Positions 23,987 through 36,434 of a stretch of DNA of 64,000 nt are shown piece by piece (position 1 is the stretch's first letter; each line of letters opens with the position of its first letter). Source of the DNA: Citrus sinensis. Lineage: Eukaryota; Streptophyta; Magnoliopsida; Sapindales; Rutaceae. Below the pieces are notes generated by a model. The model saw nothing but the letters and a program-made list of their open reading frames with translations. It was not told the origin of the DNA and made no database searches. The stretch is taken from assembly GCF_022201045.2 (NCBI RefSeq), contig NC_068556.1, positions 2,086,001-2,150,000 on the forward strand, written 5' to 3'. Made by a program: the position numbers and the translations under genes.

Positions 23987-26951
23987 ATGGAGAAGGATAT
24001 GTGCAAAAACGACGGCGAAGCATGGAGAGTACTGGAGTTCTACAGTGGAATCGGTGGCATGGTAAGCTCCTCTCTAAACCCTAAACCCTTATTCGTTATC
24101 TCATCCTCTTTGATGTGTTAATAATTGAACTAACTCTAGGCTTTAAATCTGTTTGTTTACATTTTTTGTTAAGAGGTATTCACTAATGAAGGCTGACGTG
24201 AGCGCACAAGTAGTAGAAGCATTTGACATTAATGACAAAGCTAATGACGTTTATGAGCTCAATTTTGGTCATCGCCCGTATCAGGTTCCCCCCCCAATTA
24301 TTGAAATTTGTGGTTATCTCCTGATATGACCAATGATAAATATTTTTGCAGTACCATTTTTCAAAATTTTGTATTAGGCTTTGAATTGCTCAAAAGTAGG
24401 AGCTTTGATGGGTATTGCTTTAACTGTTAATCTGCTTGGTATTCCTATACATATAGACACAATATGGTCCTTCATCATTTAAGTGTTCTGGTTAATATAG
24501 GGGAACATTCAGAACCTGACTGCAGCTGAGCTTGACATGTATGGGGCACATGCATGGCTTCTTTCCCCCCCATGTCAACCCTACACTAGGCAAGGTGAAA
24601 TGTTGCTCTTCACAGTCTACTTTCTGTTTTTCATAAATAAGATTATTGATTGGTGAATATCTCATGATCAGGGCTACAAAAGCAATCTAGTGATGCTAGG
24701 GCATTTTCGTTTCTCAAAATTCTCGAACTTATACCACATACTGTGAAACCTCCTCATATGTTATTTGTGGAAAATGTTGTTGGATTTGAGGTCTGTCCAG
24801 GACAACATCTTCTCAATTTGCTTTTCAAATTGTAGTGAAAGAAATTTTTTACCTTATTTCTTCTCTTCTTTCTTTTTGGTTTCAGACCTCAGATACTCAT
24901 GCAAAAATGATTGAGATATTGGCCAATTCAGATTATCTTACGCAAGAGTTTATTCTGAGCCCACTACAGTTCGGTGTGCCATACTCCAGGCCGCGCTACT
25001 TTTGCTTGGTAGCCATCATCTACTTTGTGTGCATGCACGTGTGCGTGTGCATGTGATTATGTTTCTTCTATGCTGTTTTCCTCTGCCTTTTTAGTTACTT
25101 CTTTTAATTGTCATTGTCTGTTTTCCAATATTGCAGTTATTTCAAATTATTATTTCTTTCCCTATGTTAGACTGTTACGGATAGAAATCATTGTTATGAT
25201 TTAGAATTAAATCAGATACTGTGTTTGAGTGAATGGGTTTCTGTTAGGGTTGTGATGATCCCATATATCAATGTTATGCTGTAATGGTAATTTCAAGATA
25301 GTGGTCATAGCTGGTTTTGAAGTCTGATTTTCCTTGAAAGCACTAGGATGTTCTGGCTCTTCAGACCTTATGGGTGATGATATGTTATTCCTGGTGGATG
25401 AATGTGCAGATACTGATTATTCATTTTCTTGTCTTATCTCAGTTATTTGGAAAGGTTCTCCGTGAAAGTAACTTGTATTCATTTACCATGGCAGGCAAAA
25501 AGAAAACCTTTATCTTTTAGATGCCAACTGCTTAACAACCAACTCCTGCGGTCTCCAAGTCCATTGCTGGGGAATGATGATATGACTGTTATCACCAAAC
25601 ATGATCAACCTGATGACAGCTGGGATAAACTGCTAGAGTCTTGTGACCCGGTAGAGAGGTTTCTGGAATTCAGTAACTCTGGTGACCAAGTAAATACAGA
25701 AACTGGTTTTCTCTCAACTGGCACTGCTGCAGTTGATGATTTTGGAGCTGCAGAAGAAACTGTTGAAGTAGATAGATGTGTCTCCATTGACCATTTTCTT
25801 GTCCCGTTGAGCTTGATAGAGAGGTGGGGAAGTGCAATGGGTATCCTTATTGTTTTACTTCTTTTTAGTACTTGATAGCATTCGTGCGTACATTACCATC
25901 TTTTCCTTCTAAATTGTCTTCTTTCTCTCCAGAGAAATCCTTAATAGAGATTAGATATTGTGTATCCAGACTCAAAGCGATGCTGTTGTTTTACAAAGAG
26001 CTATTACCGATACGTTAAGGGTACTGGCTCCCTGTTGGCTACTGTCCAGGTAAGATTGTATTTTAGACACTTTCTCTTTCAGAGAGTTGTGTACTTGAAA
26101 TTGGGACTTTGAGATTTAGCTTATTCGATGACATGTTTGCTTCATATAGAGTTTTGGTTAATTGCTTCATATTATTTATGCATTCCGATGCAGATTTCAT
26201 CTCTTGTAAAATGCTCTATTTTAGTATCACATGCCCGTGTATCATGTGGTTCTATATCTGTCTGTTTCTAGTGAGTTCATTTCTGCTTAGTATAGTTACC
26301 CGGCCAAACAGATTTGATTAAATTTAGTGCCAGCTTCAATTTGGGCTGTTGACATCTGGTCAATTCTGCTGTTCTATGCAATGCCATGCTTGTCCTTTCA
26401 ACACTGGTGGTGTCTATGTTATATGTTGTCTGATGTGGTTTTTCTTAGAGATTTAGAGTTTGTAACAGTACCTTGACCATGCCTTTCCATTTATGATTTA
26501 ATTGACATGCAGCCAAAGAATAAGGGGAAAGCATCTTCACTGAAGGAGCAACACCTCAGATACTTTACCCCCAGGGAGGTAGGTAGATTTGACTTGGTGT
26601 TTAATCACTGTCTAGTGTTTGATCTTTAGTCTATAATTTATAAATTTGTCATTTTGTTAATTAGGTTGCAAATTTGCATTCTTTCCCTGGTGACTTTCAG
26701 TTCCCACATCACTTAAGCCTCAGACAACGGTATGCTATTTTTCTGTGTGTCCCCTTTCCAATTGTGATGCATGAACAGAAATCTACTGGATGAACCTAAC
26801 ACCTGTTGACAGATGATCATAACAATATTTGGTCTTTAGTGAATTTGATTAGTCAATTTCTTCTCACTGCAGTTATGCACTGCTGGGGAACAGTTTAAGC
26901 ATAGCAGTTGTTGCTCCCCTCCTCCAGTATCTGTTTGCCCAGGCTGGATGA
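23987..26951 (+). CDS. DNMT2: tRNA (cytosine-5)-methyltransferase DNMT2/TRDMT1
   Basis: Ten coding exons, all GT-AG and in phase: 23987-24061, 24174-24284, 24501-24594, 24672-24790, 24886-25008, 25495-25840, 25955-26049, 26513-26578, 26665-26729, 26873-26951. The product is 390 residues, the normal size for the family. C5-methyltransferase motifs are present in order: FYSGIGGM (motif I, residues 18-25), [13 protein letters not shown] (motif IV with the catalytic Cys), FVENVVGFE (motif VI), a [12 protein letters not shown] segment (motif VIII), and [18 protein letters not shown] (motif X). The DNMT2-specific CFT motif occurs as [17 protein letters not shown]. In plants and animals the enzyme methylates C38 of tRNA-Asp. 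No lesion is visible, so the gene appears functional. Confidence 0.95.
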
Positions 26952-27263
26952 TGTTTTGCTCAGTATCCATTCAGCGAATGCAAAACTTTCTCTGTGAAGA
27001 TGCATTCAAGTTACCAATTTTTGGCTGAAGCGACTGATCCTAATAACTTATGGCTTTCTCTCCTTTTCCAGTTCATAGAGCTCCCCCTCTTTCATACCTA
27101 ATTTACCTATAATTATGACAAGGAAGCTGGATCTTGAAATCAAGCCAGTCGTTGTATCAATTTTGTAAACACATTACAGTAGGTTCTTTAGTGGGAAATA
27201 TAGAGCACTATACAAAATTCCCTCTTTGTGCCGTGATGAGGCTGATGACGAGGCTTACTGTCC

Positions 27264-27545
27264 TGTCTGAAGGCTTGTTTGAAATTAAGATTGGGTTGTT
27301 GTAACTTAAAAGTTACAGCACTAAAGTGTTTGGTGAGCACTAATTGTTGTAGTTTGAAAGTTATGTTGATATAATTTTTCATTTTTACGGTGAAAAATTA
27401 ATTATATCTTTAATAATTTTATTCAAATTATTATTTAAAAATTGTATTTACTCATACTATTAATTTTTGTTTTATATTTTAAAAAAATCCAGAGCATTGC
27501 AGCTAAAAAATTACTGCATCTCAATCCCAAGACTTTAGAAGGAGA
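27264..27545. repeat. MITE-like repeat with imperfect terminal inverted repeats
   Basis: The left edge reads GCTTGTTTGAAATTAAGATTGGG. The reverse complement of the right edge reads AGTCTTGGGATTGAGATGCAG, and both continue into similar AACT/TAGC-rich stretches. It lies about 300 bases past the DNMT2 stop. Target-site duplication not identified. Confidence 0.4.
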
Positions 27546-29786
27546 TAAAAGAGGGAAGAAACTAATTGATTTACCATATTTGTAGATTGCAGCGAAAATT
27601 GCCTATAGTCTAGACAATAATTTACAATCTAAAAGATATTTTAAATAGTCAACATTTTAATAATTTTTTATATTACTAAATTAACTTTAATATAACTTGT
27701 TATTAAGGACAATGCAATAAAGTTTAATTTAACAAATTTGTATCCAACATCATATGTTATCCGCAATAAATCACATCAATAATGAAAATTGAATTAATGT
27801 TCATGTTGAGAAATTATCTATAGTTATGAACTAAACTTTTATTTATTTGTTTATTTGTTAGTACAATTGCTAGAAAAAAAAACATCAAGAAACATGTTCT
27901 TTCTTTTGTAATTGAAACAAAATAAATTAGAAGGAGAGATAGAGGACGGACAATAAATTGCGCCAATCCAACATAAGAAGACCAAAGAAAATCAAAAGAA
28001 AAGACTTGTTTTAAATTTTAAATTTTGCTTTCTGATGTTTACTCTATCTAATCCATATGCTTTCATGAGTTTAGAAAACAAAATTAAAATGCTTTCATGA
28101 GTTTATAAACCAAAATTAAATTGCATCATTGAAGAAAAGAACAAGCACATATCAAACCTGCTTAAGAATGGAGAATAAAAGTAATTAAAAAAGGAAAAAA
28201 AGTTAGATATTTTATTTGTGATGATGAATATTTTATTGGGTGTAAAAAGAAAATAAGCTAACTAATCAAATGGGTAATGAGGGACAATATAGGTATTTGA
28301 AAGAGTGTTTAAAGTAGAAATTAATATTTCAAAGTTATTAAATTTATGTAGAGTAAATAAATTTGAAAGTAAATTTTAGAAAATATCCCCACACATATCA
28401 AACCAAGAATGCCAATTCCAATTATGGAATAAAAAATAAAGTATTGATATTTAACCTCCACATATTATCTTACTAGCCTCACTTTTCATTTATCTTATTA
28501 CTTTTTATAATTACCCTTATCCAAAATTAAAAAAAAAAATTATCTTATTCTCTATCCCCAACTCCTCTTTTTAGTATAACCGTCACCTCGATCACCTATT
28601 TTCATTAACAATAAGTTCATCATCTCCACATAACTTCTTCACCATCGGACATCACTGCATCACCTTCACAACATATGATAAATTTTAATATAGGATTTTT
28701 TTAATTTTATAAACAAGTGATGAGTTTGTTGTTATTGATGATATTAGTTTTGCTTTGTGTGATAATATAAGATTTTGTTTAATTTAAATTTAGGATTTGT
28801 TTAAGAGTTAATATTTGATTCAACTTTTGAATCCATTAAAAAAAATGTGAGAGATGAAAAGTTAATCGAGAGAGAAGAAAAAAATATTTATATTTTAATT
28901 ATTATTTTTTATTTTTCAATAAGAATGATTTTAGAATAAACAATAATAATTAAAAAGTGTGCCTAGTAAGATATATTAAAGAGTCAAATAACGTCGCTCT
29001 TAAAAAAAATGGTGCTATTGGCACCCCTCCATTATCCTTATCAAACCCCTTTTTTTTTTACTAATTCATATTTCATTTCAATTTCTAAACTAACCCCCTC
29101 AATTAAGTCCTTAATTATGGGGCAGTTTCTTAAATTTCACAGCCTAACTCAATTTTGTATTCGGTGTTCTTGCAAAGTACGCTTGTCTTCTTCAAAACAA
29201 ATAAAGAAGACGTAGATAACTCGGGTATATGTACTTTAGTTTAACTGGGTATTCCATTTCCAAAAAAAAATAAAATAATAAGTACAATATTTGATTGTTC
29301 CCCAACATGCTCATAAAGTTAAAAATTTATGAAACCTTCATAAATTATCTTTCCTACAAACATAAATTGGGATAAAGTTTAATTTATATTAATTTTTTAC
29401 TCTTTTTACCATTCACTTCTGTTTTTATGTTTGTAAGTTTAAAGAGTTTGTAATAGAGAAAAATTAATGGTACGCTTATTCTGCAACACAAACAAATTAA
29501 TTTAACAAAACACTCTTCAAACGAGTGCCAACTCCCAATATGAAAAATTAAGAGCAGAGTATAAGTAAAAGAAAGGAAATTTTAGAGAGGAAAGAAAACT
29601 GAGTATTTTTCATTATCCTCATTTTAGTAGACCTCGCAATTCTTATATGCTTCACCTCCAGCAACATCTAACAGAAGGTGGTTACAAAAATATCAATTGT
29701 CATTACAAAAATAACAAAAACCAATAAAAGATTATCGAAAGGAATCCACGACCTCCTACTTCTCAAACAACATAATCCTTCTTAGT
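27546..29786. other. Intergenic AT-rich region
   Basis: No gene recognised. Long AT-rich runs, with a slightly C-richer patch at about 28555-28680. The open frame at 29009-29215 lacks a domain and is not supported. Confidence 0.5.
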
Positions 29787-30571
29787 TAAGGATGACAAAT
29801 TGGTCTATCCAAATTGGATATCCATATATCCAATCCAATTGGACTGGATAATATCCATCCAAAATCTTCTCGGATATGAATATGGATATTTTTAAAAAAT
29901 CCAATTAGATATTGGATGGGTATGAATATCCAAAATCTAATTAATTTATCCATTTAAAGTTTAAAAAAATTATATTGTTAAACTAAAATGAAAAAAAAAA
30001 CAACAAAATCTAATTTCCTATTATATTAACTAGTGAAGAATTTAAATTCCTTTTATATTAAAAACTAAAGTTTCCAAAATTACCCTTTAATTTTTTAACT
30101 TATTTAATGCCATTAATAATTATTATTTTATTTTATTGATTTAATATTATAAATAGATCTCAACCGGAAAGTCGTCAGACCACTGCCGGACATCGCCGGA
30201 GGTAGCCGGATCACCGTTGGACCTCGATGGAAGGTCGCCGGACCACCGTCGGCTTCGCCGGAAAGTTGCCGGACCTCTGCCACCGGCGACCGGACTGCCA
30301 TTATATATATATATATATTATTACTAATATAAATAATTTAATAACCAAATTTGATATTGAAATTTTAACTATTTTATATTATTATTTTTATACAATAAAA
30401 ATAAAATATTCATGGATATCCATTGATCTCCATATGTATATGAATAAAATTCATATCCATGTATAATATTAAATACTGGATATGAATATAGATATATCCA
30501 TTATGAATAATTATGTATTTGTATTTGAATGGATATTATCCATTAATAATTGGATATTTACCATCGCTATT
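29787..30571. mobile_element. Nonautonomous element rich in GGATAT motifs with a CCGGA island
   Basis: The left end reads AAGGATGACAAATTGG and the reverse complement of the right end reads AGCGATGGTAAATATCC, similar to the TAGGGATGGCAA-type ends of plant hAT elements. Both flanks share GGATAATATCCAT in inverted orientation (left about 29845, right about 30530). The interior is packed with GGATAT/ATATCC words. A GC-rich patch at about 30162-30300 of degenerate CGCCGGA-ACC units contrasts sharply with the AT-rich rest. No clear target-site duplication and no coding capacity were seen. Confidence 0.45.
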
Positions 30572-31065
30572 CCTGGTGGTTTCCTCACTTGTGATGGTCT
30601 TGCAACAAGTTCTGTGTTAGGCTTAGTTGTATTTTTTCTCTTGATGTGATACAACCCGTTCTTCAATAGATTTCACAATATATGGATTGGACCACTCCAA
30701 AGAAATTGCCATTGCCGTGCCAATGAATAAGTATAAAACTGTAGGTGAATTTAATTAGATGAATTTTTGCTTTTTAGTTGAAGAATAAAATTGTAAATAC
30801 CAACAATAAAATTGTAAATCCCAAACAAGTGGGGCTTTGATACGAGAAAATAAGGGCTGGCAGTAGCGCCACTGAAAAAAAAACCTTGAATGTCTGAACT
30901 GCTTAACGAAAACAATGAGGGCCGAAATCTGTGTGAGCCCAGCCCATGCCGCCACAAGTTCGTCTCTTTCCATCTAACTAATCATGTTACATGAACATTA
31001 GGGTTTCATGGTTTAATTGTAACCAGCAGCTGTAAGCATTTAAAAAAAAAAAGAAAAAAAAGAGG
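30572..31065. other. 5' flank of the P-class PPR gene
   Basis: Probable promoter and 5' UTR region. Two overlapping minus-strand open frames (30751-30973) have no recognisable domain and are not supported. Confidence 0.45.
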
Positions 31066-33618
31066 ATGAGATCTTCGCTTACTTCTTCACCAATCCGACC
31101 ATTTATAATCCGGCCTTTCAAAAACACTAAATCAATATGCTCACAACCACAGTCCTCCGAAAAGCCCATCTCATCAGAATCTCCAGTTTCCGAGAATTTT
31201 CCCGAGAAAATCACCAAAGGTTCCCATTTTTCTGGAAACCCAATTTTCCCAGAATCCAATACTTTTCAGCCCACTGATTTATCACAGACCAGTGTGATAA
31301 GCTCTCTTCTAAGCTGCAGAAACGAGCCAGTTTCAGCTTTCGAGTACTTCAAACGGGTCGAAAGGCGGCGAGGCTTCCTCAAAAGCCTTGATACATTTTG
31401 CGTTCTGCTTCACATTTTGATGAAAGACCGTGAGTCTCATCGATATGCTCGGAATTTGCTTAATCACTATGTTTCAGGCGGTTCAGAACCCACATCGGCT
31501 GCTATTATTGATCACTTGATCGAAACTGCGAAAAGGTTTGATTTTGATTTGGATTCTGGGGTTTTCAGTTACTTGCTGCGTAGCTATGTTCGAGCTGATA
31601 GAATAAATGACGCTGTAGATTGTTGTAATGGGATGATAGAGCGCGATATAATTCCGTTGCTGCGAAGTATGAATTCAGTTTTGAAGGCATTAGTTCGGAG
31701 AAATTTGATTGATGAAGCAAAGGAGTTTTATAATAAGATGAACCTAAAAGGTTTGGGTGTTGATTCAGTGACAATAAGGGTAATGATGCGTGCATGCTTA
31801 AAAGAAGATACAACCGAGGAAGCCGAGAAGTATTTTAGGGATGCAAAGGCTTTAGGAGTAAAGCTTGATGCTAGGGCATATAGAATGGTTATTCAAGCTT
31901 TGTGTAGGAAACCCAATTTGAAAGTAGCTTGTGGACTGGTGAAGGAGATGAGAGATATGGGTCGGGTTCCTTCACGGGTATATACAAATCTTATCGGGGC
32001 TTGCGTGAAGCATGGAAATTTGACAGAGGCATTCAGACTTAAGGATGAGATGATGAGCTGTGGGAAGCCAATGAATCTAGTGGTTGCAACTAGTTTGATG
32101 AAGGGATATTACAAGCAAGGAGATTTGAGCAGTGCTTTGGAGTTGCTTGATAAGATTAAGGAAGATGGTCTTAGTCCTAACAAGGTTACTTTTGCAGTGT
32201 TGATTGAAGGTTGTTGTACGAATGGGAAAGTGGAAAAGGGTTATGAGCTTTACACCCAAATGAAACACATGGGTATTAAGCCTAGTGTCTTCATAGTGAA
32301 TTCACTGTTGTGTGGATTTTTGAAAGCTCAGTTACTGGAAGAGGCATACAAGCTCTTTGATGAGGCGGTTGACAGCGGTATTGCAAATGTTTTCACGTAT
32401 AATGATCTCTTGGCATGGCTCTGTAAAAGGGGTAAGGTAAGTGAAGCCTGCAATTTATGGCAAAAGATGGTGTCCAGTGGTGTAAGACCTAGTGTAGTTT
32501 CCTACAACAACATGATCCTTGCACATTGCACAGTAAAGAACATGGATGAGGCATACAGTGTATTTTCAGAGATGCTTGAAAAGCGTGTAACACCCAATGT
32601 TGTCACATATTCTGTTCTAATAGATGGGTACTTTAAACAGGGTGATGCTGAACGTGCTTTTGATGTTTTGGATCAAATGGAGAATGCAAAGATTTCTCCA
32701 ACAGATTATACATCCAACATAATTATCAATGGGTTGTGCAAAGCTGGTCGCACATCTGTGGCCTGGGATAAGCTGAAGAAGATGGTTGAGAAGGGATTTA
32801 TTCCCAAATGTTTGACTTACAACAGCATTATAGATGGTTTTGTTAAAGAGGATGATATGATTTCTGCACTGACAGTTTACAGAGAGATGCATGAAAGTGG
32901 ACTTTCCCCAAATGTTGTCACTTACACTATCTTGATTAACGGGTTTTGCCGAAAAAATGAGATTGATCTTGCTTTGAAAATGCGAAATGAGATGATGAAT
33001 GAGGGTCTTCAACTGGATGCTACTGCATACGGTAGTCTTATAAATGGATTTTGCAGAAGACGAGACATGGAAAGTGCGTGTAAACTTTTTGCTGAGCTCC
33101 TTGAAGTTGGGCTATCTCCAAATACAGTCGTCTACAATAGCATGATTAATGGCTTCAGGAATTTAGGTAATATGGAAGCAGCACTTGACATGCATAGAAA
33201 AATGATAAATGATGGGATTCCTTGTGACTTACAAACATACACTACTTTAATTGCTGGATTGTTAGAGGAGGGTAAATTGCTTACAGCATCAAATCTTTAC
33301 TCAGAGATGCTTTCCAAGGGTATTGAGCCAGATATAATCACATATACTGTTCTAATAAATGGTCTCTATGGTAAAGGACAGCTCGAGAATGCACGCAAGA
33401 TTTTCGATGAGATGAATAGAAAGTGTCTGACTCCTAATGTTTTTATCTTTAATACACTGATTGCTGGATACTTTAAGGAGGGAAACTTGCAAGAGGCTTT
33501 TAGACTGCATAATGAAATGCTTGACAAAGGACTTGTACCTGATGACACTACTTATGATATTCTTGTAAATGGAAAGGTGAAAGGAGAAAAATCTGTTTCT
33601 GGGGCTTCAGTGTCCTGA
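31066..33618 (+). CDS. P-class pentatricopeptide repeat protein, probably mitochondrial (At3g54980-like)
   Basis: Intronless, 850 residues from ATG 31066. The N-terminal ~30 residues are Ser/Thr/Arg-rich without acidic residues (MRSSLTSSPIRPFIIRPF), as expected for a mitochondrial presequence. From about residue 160 to the end the protein is a nearly continuous array of roughly eighteen 35-residue PPR motifs, many with the classic NVVTYSVLIDGYFKQGD pattern. There is no E, E+ or DYW extension, so it belongs to the P class, which stabilises, splices or helps translate organellar RNAs rather than editing them. Length and N-terminus suit the Arabidopsis At3g54980 group; this is inference. No lesion seen. 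Confidence 0.9.
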   Translation: MRSSLTSSPIRPFIIRPFKNTKSICSQPQSSEKPISSESPVSENFPEKITKGSHFSGNPIFPESNTFQPTDLSQTSVISSLLSCRNEPVSAFEYFKRVERRRGFLKSLDTFCVLLHILMKDRESHRYARNLLNHYVSGGSEPTSAAIIDHLIETAKRFDFDLDSGVFSYLLRSYVRADRINDAVDCCNGMIERDIIPLLRSMNSVLKALVRRNLIDEAKEFYNKMNLKGLGVDSVTIRVMMRACLKEDTTEEAEKYFRDAKALGVKLDARAYRMVIQALCRKPNLKVACGLVKEMRDMGRVPSRVYTNLIGACVKHGNLTEAFRLKDEMMSCGKPMNLVVATSLMKGYYKQGDLSSALELLDKIKEDGLSPNKVTFAVLIEGCCTNGKVEKGYELYTQMKHMGIKPSVFIVNSLLCGFLKAQLLEEAYKLFDEAVDSGIANVFTYNDLLAWLCKRGKVSEACNLWQKMVSSGVRPSVVSYNNMILAHCTVKNMDEAYSVFSEMLEKRVTPNVVTYSVLIDGYFKQGDAERAFDVLDQMENAKISPTDYTSNIIINGLCKAGRTSVAWDKLKKMVEKGFIPKCLTYNSIIDGFVKEDDMISALTVYREMHESGLSPNVVTYTILINGFCRKNEIDLALKMRNEMMNEGLQLDATAYGSLINGFCRRRDMESACKLFAELLEVGLSPNTVVYNSMINGFRNLGNMEAALDMHRKMINDGIPCDLQTYTTLIAGLLEEGKLLTASNLYSEMLSKGIEPDIITYTVLINGLYGKGQLENARKIFDEMNRKCLTPNVFIFNTLIAGYFKEGNLQEAFRLHNEMLDKGLVPDDTTYDILVNGKVKGEKSVSGASVS

Positions 33619-33838
33619 ATGAGCAAGTTTTGATGGTTTCAAAATTCCTGCCAGCTTTGATTAAATCCTTTCACAATGAAGTGCCTCATGAGCTTTAGTA
33701 TGTGTTGAAAGCCACTGCAAACAAATGGATATACCCTTTTTCCTAGGTGTGCCTGACTAAGGAAAGAACAGATATGACTTTGTGATCTGTTTGGGCAGAG
33801 CAGATCAGATACATGGGCTAGAAAGAAAGAGAAGATGC

Positions 33839-34090
33839 CAGCCTGTAGAAAACATCACAGCATGAGGATCGAGCTGCTTGAACTGCCCAGGATGTCTAAC
33901 TACAGAAAGGTGCTAGTCAGAAGCTCAAGTCAGCTAATGGATCAAGCTGAAGTCAGAAAAGAGAGTCTCCGGCAGAGACAGAATTGCAGCCCTGTAGGAG
34001 ACATCACAGCATGGGGATCGAGCTGCATGAACTGCCGAGGATGACTCAAACTACAGTAAAGCGCTAACCAAAAGCTCAAGTCAGCTAATG
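33839..34090 (+). repeat. Direct duplication (~100 bp units) 3' of the PPR gene
   Basis: Two diverged copies, 33839-33939 and 33986-34090, share CATCACAGCATG, GGATCGAGCTGC, GAACTGCC and AGCTCAAGTCAGCTAATG in order, with a period of about 148 bases. The copies lie 220-470 bases past the PPR stop codon, so they may fall in its 3' UTR. The open frame spanning them (33835-34044) is probably a by-product. Confidence 0.75.
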
Positions 34091-36434
34091 TGTTTGTATG
34101 CAATCTGCAGTCATATGAGTTACTGAGTACAAGTCATTGCAACTCTATTTGTCCAAAATTTTTAAATTTCTTGGTCTCTGATATTATGTAAATAACACTT
34201 TCATTTGCAGTTTTGAGGTTGTTTTTGAGTCTGCTTCTTATGTTGAGGATATGCAGTTGAGTTAAACAATGAACTTTTGATTTATAACAATTTTTATTTA
34301 ATTCATATATTGGCCAAGGTGTTATACTAGCAAATTGTTTTCTTTTAATAGATTTTCAGTCAATCATTTGCTTTTATCATCTCTTGAATAATTAATATTG
34401 GTGTTTTCAGATGATATGATTCTTCTGCTTCAATTTCAAAGTCTGGCATTTCTTGCTTCTTAGCATGAGAATCAGACGCTTAAGCAGGCATGGCTGTCTG
34501 ATTATGACCATTGTCAAATTGTATTACAAATGCAACATCCTGAAAGAAAAAGGAACAGACAATAATGAGCCTAATGTAGACACCTTTGATGGGGAGATGT
34601 ACCCAGGATTTAAGTAAGTCGAGTACCCGGTGAGAGCTCGAATATTTGCACCAAATTTGGAGGAAAGAGTGTTACACTATTCAGCCAGAGCCAAATAGCC
34701 AATGGCCTGGCTGACGATCTATAACTTGATTTAGATATTCATTTGTATTATAGGAAGAATTAAGAAGATCTTGCCAAATTGTTCACACCAAATCAAGACT
34801 CTTGCGTGCTTGAGAATACTAGTTCTTTCTATCATTAGTTTGGTAAGCACAACTTACCCAAATTTAAAGGCCTCCTATTCATTTTTAATAAAAATATTTT
34901 AGAGATGGAAATATACAGTTGTTTGTGGTGTCACATATTTTTTAATGGATTAGGTAAACAATAACTATTTTGCTAGAAAAATTAGTTGTTATTTTGAACA
35001 AGGCTTTTGGGAATGTTTTCAATATGTATGCGATTTTAAAAGGTTAACTAAGAAATTCACATTTGAGTTTAAATGAATAAATTGATCTCTCTCTTTCTTT
35101 CTTTCTTTGCTCTTTTTTATTTTATTTTTTTCCTTTAAAGCATGAAAATCATGGAAATTAAACTTTAACTCATGCGAATGAGATTTGAACCACAAAGTTT
35201 TTATATCACTTAAAGGATTTTTCACTTAGTCAATTGATATTCTAAATTTCTTTTAAATATTGTATTACAATATGATAGAATTGTGATACATGTTATCTAA
35301 GCTCAAGCACATTAAATTAGAAAAAAAATAAAAATTTTCAACTATTTTATTGTACAGCTTCTCACCCAAATGTTTTGCCACCAAACAATTAGGTCAAATA
35401 AATTTTTTAATCCCAATATTTACTAAAGATGAAACCAAGTTGGTAGACTTTGAATATTTTTTCAAACAACTTAAAAACATTTTTGATTTGCCAAATCAAT
35501 ATTTAAAAAATAAAAAATAAACCAATATATAAAAGAGTGCTTTCACGCTCCAAAATGCGAGTGAACAAAAATCGCTCCCACTGGGGAACCTTTTTCCGGT
35601 TGGGATAAAGCTTTAATCCCACGTATTAAAATTTAAAAACCATTTGTGTATTTAAAAAATAAAATTAATTAATTAATTACTCATCAGCAAATAAATATTT
35701 TTTTTCCTGTGTTTTCTTCTTCACAATTTAGAAACCCTAAAACACGAAACACGACGAAGACATTACAAATAATATTTCAAAGAGAAACACTCAAAGATCC
35801 ATAACTGATTCTTTCTTCAATCAAGCCTCGTGCGATCAAAGTACAAAGGTCGGTAAAGGAGAAAATTAGGGTTTTGATTGCTGCACTTTTAATTTTGTTC
35901 ACTTTTGATCTCACATTTATTTATTTACGTGTTTAATGATTTTTTTTTTTGAAAGATTGATGTTTTTAAGATCGCTAAAAAATATTTTTTGCTGCATTGT
36001 TAAGTTATTTGATGTTGTGACTGTGTGATCAACTTGGATTATTTATCTAATTTAGTTCGTTTTGATTTGGTTAATTGACTGATGCTCTCGAGATTCTTTT
36101 CGTCCGTTTTTTTTTTTGTTTATGATGAATATATTACAGATATTTGTGATAATATTGTCATCAAATAGAAAAAGTGGGAATTTTATTAAGATTGTTTTAG
36201 AAAGGAGAAATAGCTTTGGCAGATTGCCCTTTTCACTGCGATTTTTATTTTTAATAAAAAGGTCTCAATATTTTTTTTTGGGGGGAGAACTTTATTTAGT
36301 ATGAAATATTAGGCTAAAGACATAAGCGGTTGTTATTAATTGTATTATGATTTAGTGGTTTGAATTAGCATATGTTAGATTGATGTCTTATAGAGAGTTT
36401 TTTTTGTTGGCTATTGCAGATATTGCAAGTCATC
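34091..36434. other. Intergenic region and leader intron of the Agenet/ENT gene
   Basis: 34091 to about 35700 is AT-rich with no supported gene. A probable 5' UTR of the next gene lies around 35720-35850 (AAACCCTAAAACACG). A donor near 35848-35853 and the acceptor CTATTGCAG ending at 36419 suggest a leader intron of about 570 bases just before the ATG. Such leader introns are common in constitutively expressed plant genes. Confidence 0.5.

Noticed and set aside
32617-33012. 131-residue minus-strand frame
   Set aside because: Antisense to the P-class PPR array.
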